From Bactrocera neohumeralis (lineage: Eukaryota; Arthropoda; Insecta; Diptera; Tephritidae), in assembly GCF_024586455.1 (NCBI RefSeq), contig NC_065921.1, positions 79,234,163 to 79,298,162 on the forward strand: a DNA stretch of 64,000 nt, written 5' to 3'. Below the pieces are notes generated by a model that had not been told where the DNA came from, searched no databases, and saw nothing but the letters and a program-made list of their open reading frames with translations. Made by a program: the position numbers and the translations under genes. Numbering within the stretch: the stretch's first letter is position 1; each line of letters begins with the position of its first letter. Below, piece after piece: positions 44,601-57,175 of the stretch.

Positions 44601-45700
44601 TATACGGTTTTTATGGAAACAGTCTCATTACTTACATAATTGTCATACCTCGTATTAGTTGTATGGGGGCTAAGTCAAGTTTTTGCTCAAATTTATCTAT
44701 TTTTGGCACAACATGCCAAACTGTTATGAGACAGCGTGTTTGACTCATTTTCATTGAGATAACTCACATATTGGCCGATATATGCGGTATAAAGTCACCT
44801 GGATGTTCGAAAATCTTTATATTAGGTATATGGGGGCTGTGAGAAGTATTCACCCGATTCATCTCATTTTTAATATAAAGAGTTATCATTGTCAGGAAAT
44901 AATTTTCTTCGAATTTCAATTGTATATTTCAAAATTGACTGATATTTTCGGTCAAAAGTCAACTATAGATAGTAGGATCCTCATATTCACTACTCAGGGG
45001 GTTGAACAGCTTTTGTTGGATTTGAGCAATTTTTTAGTCATGAGGAAATAAAAGTGCAAAGTTTTATGCCATTATATCAATTAATTCTTGATTTGTGTGC
45101 CGAGCTGCGTACTGTATTGAGCGAATCTAGTGGAATTTGAAATTATGTTATATGGGAAGTAGGCGTGGTGGTAGTCCGATTCCGCTCATTTTCACAATAT
45201 AGTCACGTCACGTACAAAATTTTGTCAAAATCGGTCCAGCAGGTCCCGTGATATGTGTTTTCATCAAAAAAGTGGGCGGTGTCACGCCCATCGTACAATT
45301 TTACAACCGGCTCTCATAAAAACCTCTTATACCATCTCGAAGTTAAAATTTAATGTCTCCGACGTAATTAGTTATTGATTTTTCGCGCTTTAAGTAGTTT
45401 TCAAAAGTACCGTGATATGGAAAGTAAGCGTGGTTATCATACGATTTCATCCATTTCAACGCTGTCGCTAGGAATTCGTATAATATTTGCACTAAGTGAC
45501 TTTGGTTGTTGTAACTTAATTGGTTTAAGAAATATGGTGTCCCTTGCTACTGCGATCCCCAAGCACCAAGTTTCATCAAGATAACTCATTTCTTTCTCAA
45601 GTTACAGCTTGCACGGATGGACTAACGTACAGATAGACAGTCACCCGAATTTCAACTGATCTCTTCTTGATCATTTGTATATACATACATACAATGTGTC
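44600..45700 (+). repeat. Dispersed repeat, right part, with transcript-like low-constraint sequence
   Basis: It contains GTATGGGGGCTAAGTCAAG, GATATATGCGGTATAAAGTC, AAAGTGGGCGGTGTCACGCC, CAAGCACCAAGTTTCATCAA and CTTGCACGGATGGACTAACG phrases, in the order I recall for a dispersed fly repeat. It ends near GATCATTTGTATATACATAC. No coding frame. Confidence 0.5.
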
Positions 45701-45839
45701 AAGAAAAGCACCTAGAAATTGTAATTAAATCCAAAATGTAAATAATATTTCCAAAGCAATGTATTTTGCAAAGTAGTGCGTTGCGCTTTCCATAATAGAT
45801 AAAAATATCGAACCAAAAATTTTTCTCTAATTTTGTATT

Positions 45840-46130
45840 TTCAATCAAATTTCGTTTGCGGAATCGTTGAGAATGTTGAAAAAGGCTTACAGTGTTTCAG
45901 TTTATCAAAAACACAAGCCTACGCGTGGTACAAAGCCTGCTTAGACAGTCGAAGATCGTTGAAGACATGCCTCGTTCTAGACGACCTTCGACCTCTTCAA
46001 CTGATGAAATAATTAAAGAAGTGAAGGATATGGTGTTTGGAAATTGTCAGAAATGGCAGGAAAGCAGCTCGACATTAATTCGATTAACCACCGTATTCGC
46101 CAGATTTGGATCTGTGTGATTTTTTCTTGT
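45840..46130 (+). mobile_element. mariner N-terminal HTH fragment (GVQW-like family)
   Basis: Across two frames it reads ENVEKGLQCFSLSKTQAYAW YKAC, then VEDMPRSRRPSTSSTDEII and KEVKDMVFGN. That matches the linker between the two helix-turn-helix domains of a mariner subfamily (RSGRPSTS.TDENI.KV). The frame breaks at about 45945 and the similarity stops at about 46120. The catalytic domain is absent. It is a relic, separate from the C-terminal fragment at 44.4 kb because the order is reversed. Confidence 0.65.
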
Positions 46131-47845
46131 TCCTCAAACTGATATTGCCGTTCCGTTGAACCCGTTTTCAATCGATCGAAGAAATAAAACAAAATTAAGA
46201 AAATATTGCAAACTATTTCCATAAATGCCAACTAGAACTCCAGTCCAAAAATTACAAGGTTAAATTGACCACAAGTTTTTTTCCTACTTGTTTTTCTATA
46301 AACTAGTCTAAGCTAGAGGCCTGAAAACCATAAAAACTGTTGCAGCAACAACGTGCAGATATATGATATGCAAACGAATATTATAGGCAAATAAAAACCG
46401 CATAATTTATGCAGTGTTTGTATTAAAGGCAAAAAAAAACAAGAAAACACGTCAAAGTTGAAAAAATCAGGTTCCAAAAAAAAGGTACAATAAAAAAAAT
46501 TTGACTATATCCAGCACTAATTTACAGTTTCAGTGCATATTTGCTGGGCCTACAACAAAATTCTCACGGATAACGTTGCTTTAGGTTCAAAAAATTATAA
46601 AAAAAATAATTTTTAAAAGGTTTAAACTAAAACGAGTTAGCAAACCCACGCACTGACCACAAGTCTCCAAGATTAGCATTCACTTATATATATGTATATG
46701 TAGAGCAGCAGTACGCCCGTTTGTATGCAAGTATATACATTTATATGCTCTACTAAAGACACTTTAATTTTGCTTAATTCGAAACCTTTTACCAACCACT
46801 TTTAGAGCAGCACTTCCTACAACAAAAAAAAAAAAAATAAACAAAGCCAATGACAATATTCAACGGTATTCAATATGCGAGAAAAAAAAATCAATTTATT
46901 AAAATAGTCAAAGTAAAGCATAAAAGCCAACGATTTGTAGTAGACAGACACTTATTCAAATCGTATGCCATTTACAAACACACATCCACAGACAAACTTA
47001 AGTGATACATACACATATGTGTGTTAGTCAGCTTGACAGCCTCTAACTTTAATTTATGAGCCATATACGCAGTGCTGATCTGCATTAAGAGCGATCTGCA
47101 CGCTGTAGCATGGTCGGCTCGCCTTCCTCAGCCGAACTTAATTTACTAACCGGAATAAGTGAACCTTCAGTTTTGGTCGAAAATTATATCATAGCTAATA
47201 GTGTCTTCGGCGCTTAGTGCATTTTTTGTGTTGTTAGCGTATAATGTAATATAAGTTAGTATTATTAGTATTTTTGAATTATGAGAGGCTAGTTACACAC
47301 ACATACATGCTCAAATATCTGTGATTTTTTGTCTGTGACAGTTCATTTTCACGGGTAACAAACCGGTTTCTGCTGTCAATAATGACAAATATTTACTGCC
47401 AGGTGATTTAAATTAGTTATTAAGAAAAAGAAGAAGCACTAAAAGTAGATTTGTTGCTAATATTCATCTGCTTTAACGGCTCGCTGAGCACTTATCTGAA
47501 TTAGTTTAAATAAAAAATGCATATTTGTCGTTTTCTTGTTCCACAAGTTCATAACTATATAACATCATACACTTCTCTACTCCAACTTTTGAGCATAAAA
47601 GAGCGTTGTCTTTTCCACTTCGGGCAACTCGTGATTCTCAAAACAGCTAGGGTCAACAAATCGGTATGGATCACACTTATATCAATATTCTGCTTGTCAC
47701 GATTGTCTCATGTCTCTAATTGTCACAATCGTAATTTAGTGACTCTGTTAGTCAGGAGTCTCATTTTGGTATTCTGGCAGATACAGTATACTACTATACA
47801 GTATACTATATATAATCGTGACATGCAGAATACCGATATTAGTCT
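46131..47845. other. Intergenic sequence
   Basis: No gene recognised. AAAAAAAAAAAATAAACAAA tract near 46830 and ATATATGTATATG runs near 46690. A 155-codon plus-strand frame starting at 47517 has no recognised motif and overlaps a minus-strand LINE relic at its end. Confidence 0.4.
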
Positions 47846-48260
47846 GTTATGTACAATCCTTTTTAGAGTAAGATCAGAAATCCTTGCAACTGAATATCAG
47901 TTATTGGCAAAGCACTCTGAACCTATCACAAATCTCCTTAAATGCTTTACTTCAATTATTTCACCTGGATATCTGAAACTGTGAGATCCGTGGTATTTTT
48001 GCCTTGATCTGGTAACGGCGTGGAATTAGAGGAAGAAGTGCTGGGATGATTCTAACTCATCTTCTTCCAAACAGCTGATACAACTGGCATACAGTAAAAT
48101 ATTCAATTTTATCGTCTAACTCCGGATCAGCCAGTTAGAACTCCAACAATCATTGAAAGGTGTACTTCGCTTAAAGCACGGAGTTCACTAGACCTCTTAC
48201 GCATTAGCCTGAGCCAGAAATACATTGCAACTGCACAGCCAATAATAGTTGAAGTAGTGA
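47846..48260 (-). mobile_element. LINE (I/Jockey-like) C-terminal fragment, heavily decayed
   Basis: The minus strand reads YASCISCLEEDELESSQHFF, corresponding to CRSCLEADEGETSQHFF in the fragment at 2.9 kb. It is followed in the same order by HSFRYPGEIIEVKHLRRF and VIGSECFA, corresponding to HTFRHLTELAGIEIKRLCKF and VLATKRFA. Stops and frameshifts are frequent. The alignment of both blocks makes this a second copy of that element family. Confidence 0.7.
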
Positions 48261-49440
48261 ACTACGAGAGGGAAACTGTGCTTCTACTTTTTCTCATTCC
48301 GCAATTTTCAAAACAGCTTGTTTCGCTTGAAAAAATCTCATGCCTACGATCGCAGCCTGTTTTTCACGGAAAGACCGGTAACTTGTTTATATACAGGTCC
48401 ACTGAGCATATGAATCGATTTTTTGTTTTAGAAACAAAATCTCAAGCTTAATCTTGGTATTTCATTAGATGTAATGTCGTAAAGCTTTGTTACTTTCATC
48501 TTGGTGCTCGCAAAGCCCTGAGTTTTATGTTGTGGAAGCTTTCCAATCGTTAAGCAAACTATTGTGGTATAAATAGTTAAACGCTTTCTACAGAACCGCA
48601 TTTTCGTTTCCAAACTAGCTCCCATACAGCCAGAGACCGAAATTATGCTACATAATACAATTGTTAAACTGAGAACTAGTCTGAGCTGAAGACTGTTGGT
48701 GAAAGTTAAAATAAGATATTGCTTTGGAAGCGCTTACAGAAGCGGTTGAGCTGCTTTTATACCCATATAGAAATACATACTTCATAAAATCGGCTTATCT
48801 TCGGGATGCACAAATTTTGAGCTTCCTTTTACTGCATTTAGGAGATGTACCCAATGCAAAATCGGCAGTATTAATTTACATTCCCAGCTTTATGATTCTT
48901 ATAGACTTATTTAAATTTTTATAATGCTTTTCTAAACTAAAATAAATGTTGCCTACATTTAGGATGACATTTTTTAAAGTTTAAAAATATATTTTTTGAC
49001 AAAAAATGTTTTTAATTTTCTTATTCTTATTTTTCAGTCACACATTCTCTTTTTTGTACACGTATGAAAGTGTTACTGGATCAAACAAAATAAATTCCAC
49101 AGAACTTTCACCGAATCCCGTATCAAGATAAGGTATTTGCTTCCGGTAAGTGAAACAATCTACTAAATTATATAATATTCTCAATCCATAATATTTATGG
49201 CACAAAAGATCCATGAAAAAGCCTCTGTTGACCAAAAAATTAAAATTTTTTTTTCAAATTATATTATAAAATATGGTAAAAATACCTTGGATTGCGATCA
49301 CTTCAGATCGGAGGAACAAATTTGAAAATGAGGTTCTTAGACACGGGCAATAATAATTTTTTTGGAAAACGCGTGGGAAAAGCAATTTTATTTCAAACAG
49401 TTTTGTTATCAGATGGAAATTATTCGAGAAATACTTCGTA
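48261..49440. other. Intergenic sequence
   Basis: I see no gene or repeat. Open frames on both strands are short and AT-driven. Confidence 0.4.
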
Positions 49441-49449
49441 TAGTTGAAG

Positions 49450-50640
49450 TTGGGAAAATAGTTGCCACCTCTAGCTAATTCGAAGACTGGAAATATAATA
49501 AACATATGTATATAGTTTCAGTAAGTTTACCATAAAGTACTCGAAATATATTTACTTTAGACAAATTTTGGAAAACAGTTGCCAGCTAGTGAACATTTTT
49601 CAACTCAAAACAGTATGTATAAGCTTTATTTGTTCAAGATAATAGTCTTTAATTAAGACGTATTTTGAAAAAGAGTTGCCACCTAAAAACTTTAAAACTG
49701 ACAATATTACAAAAAAAGTTGTATAAGTAAGCTTTATGGAAAGTATTTACGAAGTTAGCATTTTTCTTTAATTTTTTATTAGAGTTGCCACCTGAAACAA
49801 ATTTAAAAGTGAAAGTATTATATACGAACATGCTTCTTTTAAGTAAGTTCTTTAAGTTAGTATTCGAAATGTTTATCATTTAACAATATTTTTGAAGAGC
49901 GTTGCCACCTTATTGCATAGAAGTGGTTAAACTATGCAAAATTTTCAAATTTTAAATTATTGTAAGGTGGCAAAAGCGTTCTTAAAGTATTTGCGCTGTT
50001 TGCATATTTAAAAAAAAAATAATAGTGTTGCCACCTAACAACAAATTGAAAACTGAAAGTTTTATGTACGAATCTACTTCTTTATGTCAGTATGCAAGGT
50101 TCTTCAAGAAAATATTCGTAAAGTCTTTAATTTTGAAACATTTTAGAATAGAGTTGCCACCTCAAAATAAATTTAAAACTGCAAACACTGCATAGAAGTC
50201 CTTCAAATAAGCGTTCTTAAAATATTTGCGTTGCTTGCATATATTTTTTTAATTTTAATAGAGTTGCCACCTTACAATAATTTTAAAACTGAAAGTTTTA
50301 TGTGCTAATATGTTACTTTTATGTAAACATGCAAAGTTCTTTAAATTAGTATTCGAAAAGTTTTCATTTCGAAATGTTTTGGAATAGAGTTGCCACCTTG
50401 TAATAAATTTAAAGCTGCAAACATTATTTAGAAGTTGTTTTAAGTGGCTTGCGGAACATATGTATTTGCTAAATTAGAATTAAAAATATTATAATAATTT
50501 AACAGAGTTGCCAACTATCGAAAAATCAAAAACTAAAAATCTTGCTGTATAATCATTATTTGCTTAAGTGAAGTTCCGTAAAATATTCGTGAAGTCATTT
50601 ATTTAGTAATTTTTTTAATCGAGTTGCCATCTAACTAAAT
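49450..50640. repeat. Tandem array, about 115-bp units, core GTTGCCACCT
   Basis: GTTGCC occurs at 49461, 49578, 49675, 49784, 49901, 50027, 50153, 50263, 50389, 50507 and 50623, with spacings from 97 to 126 bp. The core is usually AGAGTTGCCACCT, followed by AATAAATTTAAAACTG and a CTTTAAATTAGTATTCG-like segment. The core is far better preserved than the AT-rich remainder. Eleven units are visible. Confidence 0.85.
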
Positions 50641-51780
50641 AAACAAGAAAAATTTATATACATATGTATGTTATATATGTATATATATGTTGCTGTCAGT
50701 ACATAAATATACTTATATGTATTTCCATTTATTTACAGCTATTTCAATGAAATGCAAATCGAAATAACGACTAACTGTAAAATATATGTCTGTCTATAAA
50801 ATTTTTCAGAAAAATACAGCTCTTTTACTGCTAAACCCGTTATTGCTAACGAAAAGTTGAACGAAATAAGCTCAAATTTCATATGTTATTATATAGGCAC
50901 ATACATATATCTACATATTTAAGGATGTACATACATATGCATTATATGTATATATGTTTATTTTAGTGCACGTGTTGAATTTTATGATGCTGTTGAATGC
51001 TTCAAGGCATCGAAACCGTTGAGTGACAGTTTATTTTATGGGTCACGCCTGCCACTTACACACACATGCATATGCACACGGCTATAAGCCAAAACTTGAT
51101 AACCGAAAATATGTCAACGTTGTTATGCTATGCCAAAAAAGCAATAACAAAAAAGTAAATTTCAGGTGTTGCTGCAAAAAAGATGGCAAAGAACAAATCA
51201 AAGTGACTGAACAAGTGAAACTTCGAAAAAGTTTTGCCAGCAGAGCCAAAAAAAAAAACCTAACGACCGACAGGCAACCAATTGCGCGCATTCGTGGCAG
51301 ACCAAATGTTGAAATTGTCATAAAAGCAAAAAATGTCATGACGGGATTTTGGTCTTACGGCGCATGCAACTGAATCAAATGAAATGAAATGCTGACAAAA
51401 ACAATTTAAGTGTACTTGTATTGGTGTGAATGTATGTATGTATATATATTTTTCTGTATATGTGATTTTATATATACAAGTATATGTAATTTTTTTATAT
51501 ATGTATATGATTTTATATGTATATATAAATGCACGTATATACCTCTTCAGCTGTGATTTTGTCCACCTTTGTGGTTACTGTTATAGTTTCGGGCATATTG
51601 AGTCGCCGCTGATGATAATAAACCACCAACGTGTGTCAAACTCACTGCAAAAACAAAAACAACAACACAAACACAATCGAAAAAGTTGCTGTAAAACGTT
51701 GGCTGGAAAAACGGCGCAACCTTTTTTGTTAGTCAAATGTTTTTTGCGCAAATGTATGTTTGTATGAATGTATATAACAA
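50641..51780. other. Intergenic, microsatellite-rich sequence
   Basis: TATATGTATATATATGT and ACATACATATGC tracts near 50660-50960 and 51430-51545. A 116-codon plus-strand frame at 51023-51373 is Lys-rich without a known domain and is not called as a gene. Confidence 0.4.
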
Positions 51781-51782
51781 TC

Positions 51783-52410
51783 ACAAACGTTGTCTTCGCC
51801 TACACCGAAGCTATAATACCCCTCACAGTTGCATTTTTTAACGCACAAAGTGGTAGAAAGTGTTGTTAACTTGATTTTTTTAGAACATTTTGTATAGCAG
51901 CTATATGCTATAGAGGTCCGATCTATACCAATTCTTTGGATATTGCAGCGCTTACTTAGGCACTAATTGATGCCAAGTTTTATGAAAGTAGCTCGTCGAA
52001 TAAAAAAGTTTTCCATACAAGGACTTGTTTTTGATCAATTAGTTTGTATGGCAGCTATATGCTATAGTCATCCGATCTGAACCAATTTTTTGGATATTGT
52101 CGCACTACTTTGTGAAATATTATGTGTCAAATTTCATGAAAATAACTCATCGAATAAAGAAGTTATCCATATAAGGACTTGATTTTGACCGACCAGTTTG
52201 TATGGCAGCTATATGCTATAGTGATCCGATCTGAACTATTTCTTCGGATATTGTAGGGTTGTCTCGGAAAATAATCCATGCTAAGTTTCGCGAAGATATC
52301 TAGTCAGATAAAAGAAATTTTCATACAAGGACTTGTTCTTGATCGACAGTTGGTAAGACAGCTGTCCTCGACGTTACCTGCTGTGAGTAGCAAACTTCAT
52401 GACAACTTAA
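51783..52410 (-). repeat. Dispersed repeat with about 150-bp units, copy E3 (reverse orientation)
   Basis: It opens GTTGTCTTCGCCTACACCGA and AGCTATAATACCCCTCACAG. GTATGGCAGCTATATGCTAT units then lie near 51893, 52041 and 52197 (spacings about 148 and 156 bp), each followed by AGTGATCCGATCTGAAC-type sequence. It is oriented like E2. Confidence 0.7.
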
Positions 52411-53350
52411 TAAAAGCTATGTTCAAGGTGTATTAAATATATGTACAATAAAACACTCATTTACTTATATACATACATACATATGCTTATATGTGTTTAT
52501 AGAGTGTCTACTTTGGCTACCAAAACTTTTTGACGTTTTTATGTATGCCATAAAATTGGCATACTCACAGCTCTAGCACAGGCCAGCCCAAACATATTGT
52601 CTAGAAAACGAAAGTTTTCTTTATCAACAAGCTTGTATGTATGTATGTGAGTATACTTAGTATAACTTTAGTCGCCAAGCTGCCAAAATAACCATATGAA
52701 AATAACAGCCGATTTGCTTGATATATAAAAATAAGTTTAGCAGCATTTGCTGGGCGCTAATAAAGTTCCAAAGCAGGTAAGAATGTGCTGAGTGGCGTGG
52801 CATGCTGGACGACAATTCTTAGTTTGCGCTTTTATGCAACTAAAGTTAACTTTGGCAGATTAACAAAGCCATTCTTTGCTGTTTTTATCTCGAGTACTTT
52901 TTTCGCCTACTTTGTGTGGCATAAGTAAACTTTTTCATATGTTCTACATGATATCATATAAGACATTACTAAAACTGAATATACTTTGACATATATAAGT
53001 AAATATGTGGATTATTTCAGCTATGTACTATATAGACATAATGTATTTTATATGGTAAAAAAATATAAAAAAATCTCCTGAAGTAATATTATACAAGATC
53101 CAAGGTCAAATGAACGCGAACTCACTTATTTGTCACAGAGATAAGTGTGACTTTAAAAAAATATATTTTTTTTTAATTATAAAATTTTAAAATATTACGC
53201 TAACCGAAGTCACCACATTTATGCCATTAAAGTTGTCTTTAAGAAAATTGTTATCTTTTAGCCTCAATGGAAAATTTCAATGCCCTGGAAATTTGTAGTA
53301 AGGTTAAGGGTTAGTTTAAGGTATTTAAAACTAAGATATGAGAAGAAAAT
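52411..53350. other. Intergenic sequence
   Basis: ATACATACATACATATGC and GTATGTATGTATGTGAG microsatellites near 52465 and 52636. No gene. Confidence 0.4.
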
Positions 53351-53354
53351 GAGT

Positions 53355-54020
53355 TTGGGAATAAATTTGAAAAGAGCAGCTCCTAAATGTATGCTTCAAT
53401 AAATTTAAAAGGAGCAGCACCTAAATGTATGTACTCCAATAATTTGAGACACCAAAATCTTCCTTTGGTTTTAACTGGTCTTCAACGCGGTAAATAAGAA
53501 GGATTTATTTTGGCTCTATGCTTTTAGACAATTTCTACCAATTTTGGGGACATTGAGTTTGCAAAGTACATTCAGTCTTACTCAAATGAGAGCTCCCATA
53601 TTCAGTTTAAGGCTCGTCTTTTGCGGGCCAAACTTTCTTTTTAGGAAATTTCACCGTTTTTGGAGACATTGTGCCTTCTAAGTAGTTTAGTTTGGAAATA
53701 AATTTGAAAGGTCCCAAATGTATGCTTCAATAATTTGAGACACCAACACTTTATTTTGGTTTCAACTATGCTACAATAATTTGAGCAAATTCGATTTTAC
53801 TCAAGTGCGAACTCCCATAATCAGTGTAAAACTCTGCTGGTGTGGTTCAAAATTTCTTTTTATGCACTTTCAACCATTTTTGGGACAGTTAGCCTTCTGA
53901 GTACTTAGTTTAACTTATCTGGAGTAATTGACAGTTTAACCTAAGCAAGAGCTTCCGAAATCAATTTAAAGTTCTTTTATTCAAACCTTCTTGTTTAGTA
54001 CCACAACAAATACTCGGATT
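53355..54020. repeat. Degenerate tandem repeat with AATTTGAGACACCAA
   Basis: AATTTGAGACACCAA occurs at 53441 and 53732, with CTCAAATGAGAGCTCCCATA at 53581 and TCAAGTGCGAACTCCCATAA at 53801. Two diverged units with a period of about 220-290 bp are therefore visible, with a further partial unit after 53940. Confidence 0.55.
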
Positions 54021-54544
54021 TTTAAAAAATATTACATAATTTCCCTCGATTGAGTTGCTTATTTAGTGCCGGTATAAAATGATATAAGTTTTCGAACTTG
54101 TATAGGAATTACTGCAGTAAAGATTACTTAAAACCACAAGCTACCTCTTGACTACTACTTAAAAAGGCGACAAAGAGATCGGGTTTATAGTAAATTTTAT
54201 TGGAAACACAACTTTCAATGTTATGTTTCGAATTTTATATAATTTTCCTGAATGTATACTTCAGTAACTTATATGAGCTTCCTAAATGTATACTTCTATA
54301 ACTAAATTATGTATTTTATGGTTTTATGTAGCATAGAATATAGTATATTTTAAAAATTGTAGAAAGTTTATCGTCAACAATAATTAGCATTGGCACGATT
54401 TTCAAATTCAAAATTACATTTGCAATAGATTTAAGAAGCATACATTTAGGCGCAACACACTAAAAATAACTTTGTTTGCAGGAAAAGTTGAATCCTTTTC
54501 CAAATCTGTTTTTAATGAATAAAATGATTATGATTGTCAAGTGC

Positions 54545-55520
54545 ATTCGACAAAAGAAAGCCTGTGAATTACTTAGATACAGGGTGGTCTCCACTTTATA
54601 TGTTAAATTTTATATATACTTAGAGCTCAATTTAGCCAATTATATTACGTATTTGGTATAAATATTGTTGGGGAGCCACAAAATATAAAAGTTAAGTTAA
54701 ATACAGGGTGTATCTCTTGCTGATTTCTTTTATAAGCTTTAGAATCCATTTTGGCTTACTAAAATAGGTATTTGGTGTAAAAATTGCAGAAAATCGTTAA
54801 AATATAAACAAATAATTTAGATACAGGGTGGTTCGTAGTTTATTTTATTAAAATTTATATATTTTAGAGCTCATTTTAGCCAATTGCATTACGCATTTGA
54901 AGTAAATATGGGAGAAAATCGACGAAATATTAAAACTAATGCAAACACAGGGTGATACTTATAGTATTTTTTTAAGTTTCATGCACTTTAGTGCCTATTT
55001 AAGCTCATAGTTTTGTATTAGATGCAATTAAATTTGATATTTGAAGTAAATATTGCACGAAATCCTTAAAAATGCAACGAAATATAAAAACTACTTCAAA
55101 TACAGGGTGATACTTATATTATATTATTAAGTTCTATACACTGTAGAGGCTATTTAAGCGATTACATTTGATATTTGAAGTAAATATTGCACGAAATCCT
55201 TAAAAAAGCAACGAAGTATAAAAACTAGTTCAAATACAGGGTGATACTTTTATTATTTTTTTAAGTTTCATGCACTTTAGAGCCTATCTAAGCTCATAAT
55301 TTTGTATTAGATGCAACTACTTTTGATATTTGAAGAAAATATTGCAAGAAATCCTTAAAGCAGCAACAAAATATAAAAACTACTTCAAATACAGGGTGAT
55401 ACTTATATATATTATGCAGTTTTTGAAATTTTAGAGCATATTTAAGGGAATAACATTTGTTATTTGATCCAAATATTGTAAGAAATTCCAAAAAAAAATA
55501 TTTTGATACAGGGTGATCAT
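54545..55520. repeat. Tandem array, about 117-155 bp units, core ATACAGGGTG
   Basis: CAGGGTG occurs at 54580, 54704, 54824, 54948, 55103, 55237, 55392 and 55509 (spacings 124, 120, 124, 155, 134, 155 and 117 bp). The core is usually AAATACAGGGTGATACT, followed by TTAAGTTT(C)ATGCACTTTAG and GATATTTGAAGTAAATATTG phrases. Eight units are visible. As in the array at 49.5 kb, the short core is the best-kept part. Confidence 0.8.
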
Positions 55521-56350
55521 TAAATTATTTTATTAATCTTTTTTTTTACATTTGATAGTCATTTAATTGATAATTTAAAAACAAAATTTGTTTTTTTTTT
55601 AATTTTGATGTCAATATTCAAATTTGAGTCAGCAAACTAGGCTATTTTTATTTAAAAAAAAACTTAAATATTTAGAAGTAAAATAGAAAGCTTATAACAA
55701 TTTCATAAAAATATTAGAAAAAATTAATTTTTTTCTTTTCTGCAAAAATTATTTTTTCTCTTTATTTTTTAATTGAAGTTTTGAAATTGTTGAATTTTTC
55801 GCGGTCTGACTACTATCACCCTATTCAAATTAGACTCTATCTGTACCTATCTATGTATATACCATATATGTATGTATGTATGTATATCGTGAAGTGTGCG
55901 TGAATATGCACTCACGATAGTTTACCGTATTTGCTTTTAACTGTTTGCGCTGGAAGTGAGCGAAGTTGTGGTAACCTTGCTAGAATTGAAAGTCACATAT
56001 TTACACACGCCTCAAGACACACGAGCGTGTATCTGAGCAAGTGTTTGTGGGTATAATCATGAGTTTCTGTTAGTATGCAACCATGCTTCATTCAATTCTC
56101 TTTCTTTTTTACTTGTCTTCACAATTGCTTTACTAAGAGCGCCTACAAAAAAGATTAGCAAATTTTTGCAAAACTTCAATGTTAAATTTCACACACATAC
56201 ATACATATAAAAAAATAAATTATTTTACATGCAAGTCTTGGCATTTTCTATTTGCCTAAGGAATGTGACACCGTGTTGACATGCGACATGTTTCACGCAT
56301 AAATTTGCATCCGCTTCCGTGGAAAGCACCAAAGTCTTTCTCTCTCTCTC
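55521..56350. other. Intergenic sequence
   Basis: Poly-A/T rich to 55780, then TATGTATGTATGTATGTATA near 55865 and (CT)n at 56337-56356. No gene. Confidence 0.4.
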
Positions 56351-56539
56351 TCTCTCTACACATACACATATAAAGAATTAAGGAAAATGTAAATTATAGC
56401 GAGATTATTCCAAAAGGCATACAAGAAACACAATATCGTGGGCGTAAATAACAGGAAGAAGTTCGAACGGAAAGTGCTGCCAAAATAGTAGTCTTCTACT
56501 CCAAAGGTCGACTCTATTATAGCGCAAGTTAATTCTTCC

Positions 56540-57175
56540 TTTTCAAATGAGCGTGAATTACAAAATTGCGCATCTGGGACGAAGAGCAACCTAAAGAGAT
56601 TCAAGAGCTGATATTTCAGCCAGAAAAAGCAACGGTTTGGTGTGGTTTGTGGGCCGCTGGAATCCATATTTACTTAAAAATGATACCGATGAGAACGTAA
56701 CCATCAATGGCGATCGGTATCGCGCCATACTAACCGACTATTTGATTCCTGAAATTGAAGCTCGTGATCTCGGCGACATTTGGTTTCAATAAAAGGGAAC
56801 CATTTCCCATACATCGCATCAATTATTAGATTTATTGAGAGAATACTTCGGTGAGCACATAATTTTACGTTATTTTACGGGCGGTCCATCAAAAAGTGTG
56901 ATATTACGAACAATACCCTTTTTCGATTCAGGCCTTGGACCGAAACATCACGCGTGTGATTCGCCAATTACCAGTCGAAATGCTCGAACGAGTTATCGAA
57001 AATTGGACTTAACGGATGGACGATCAGAGACGTAGCCTCGGCTAACATTTGAATGAGAAATTCTTCAAAAAATAAATGCCAAGGAATGTTCTTTCGAATG
57101 ATAGTAAACATTTTCTATTAAACTTAAAGTTTCTGTGTTTTTTCTTAAAAAAAAAGTAGAGAACCTCGAAATGGA
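56540..57175 (+). mobile_element. Tc1/mariner-type transposon relic, 3' half
   Basis: A clean frame at about 56558-56791 reads KLRIWDEEQPKEIQELIFQP, EKATVWCGLWAAGIHIYLKN, DTDENVTINGDRYRAILTDY and LIPEIEARDLGDIWFQ, ending in TAA just before the conserved QDG (second catalytic Asp). Beyond the stop the family continues out of frame (SHTSHQLLDLLREYFGEH) to a C-terminal ITRVIRQLPVEMLERVIENW-like segment. It ends with GAGAACCTCGAAATGGAT, a decayed 3' terminal repeat. It is the same family as 17.53 and 23.49 kb and the best preserved of the three. Confidence 0.8.

Noticed and set aside
47517..47984. 155-codon plus-strand frame
   Set aside because: No domain recognised. Its last part overlaps a minus-strand LINE C-terminus, so it is probably fortuitous.
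49450..50640. Regularly spaced short repeats suggesting a CRISPR-like array
   Set aside because: The conserved core is only about 10-12 bases, spacers are long and themselves related, and the DNA is clearly eukaryotic. It is an ordinary tandem array.
51023..51373. 116-codon plus-strand frame, Lys-rich
   Set aside because: No signal peptide, domain or splice context that I can recognise. Composition follows the AT-rich background.
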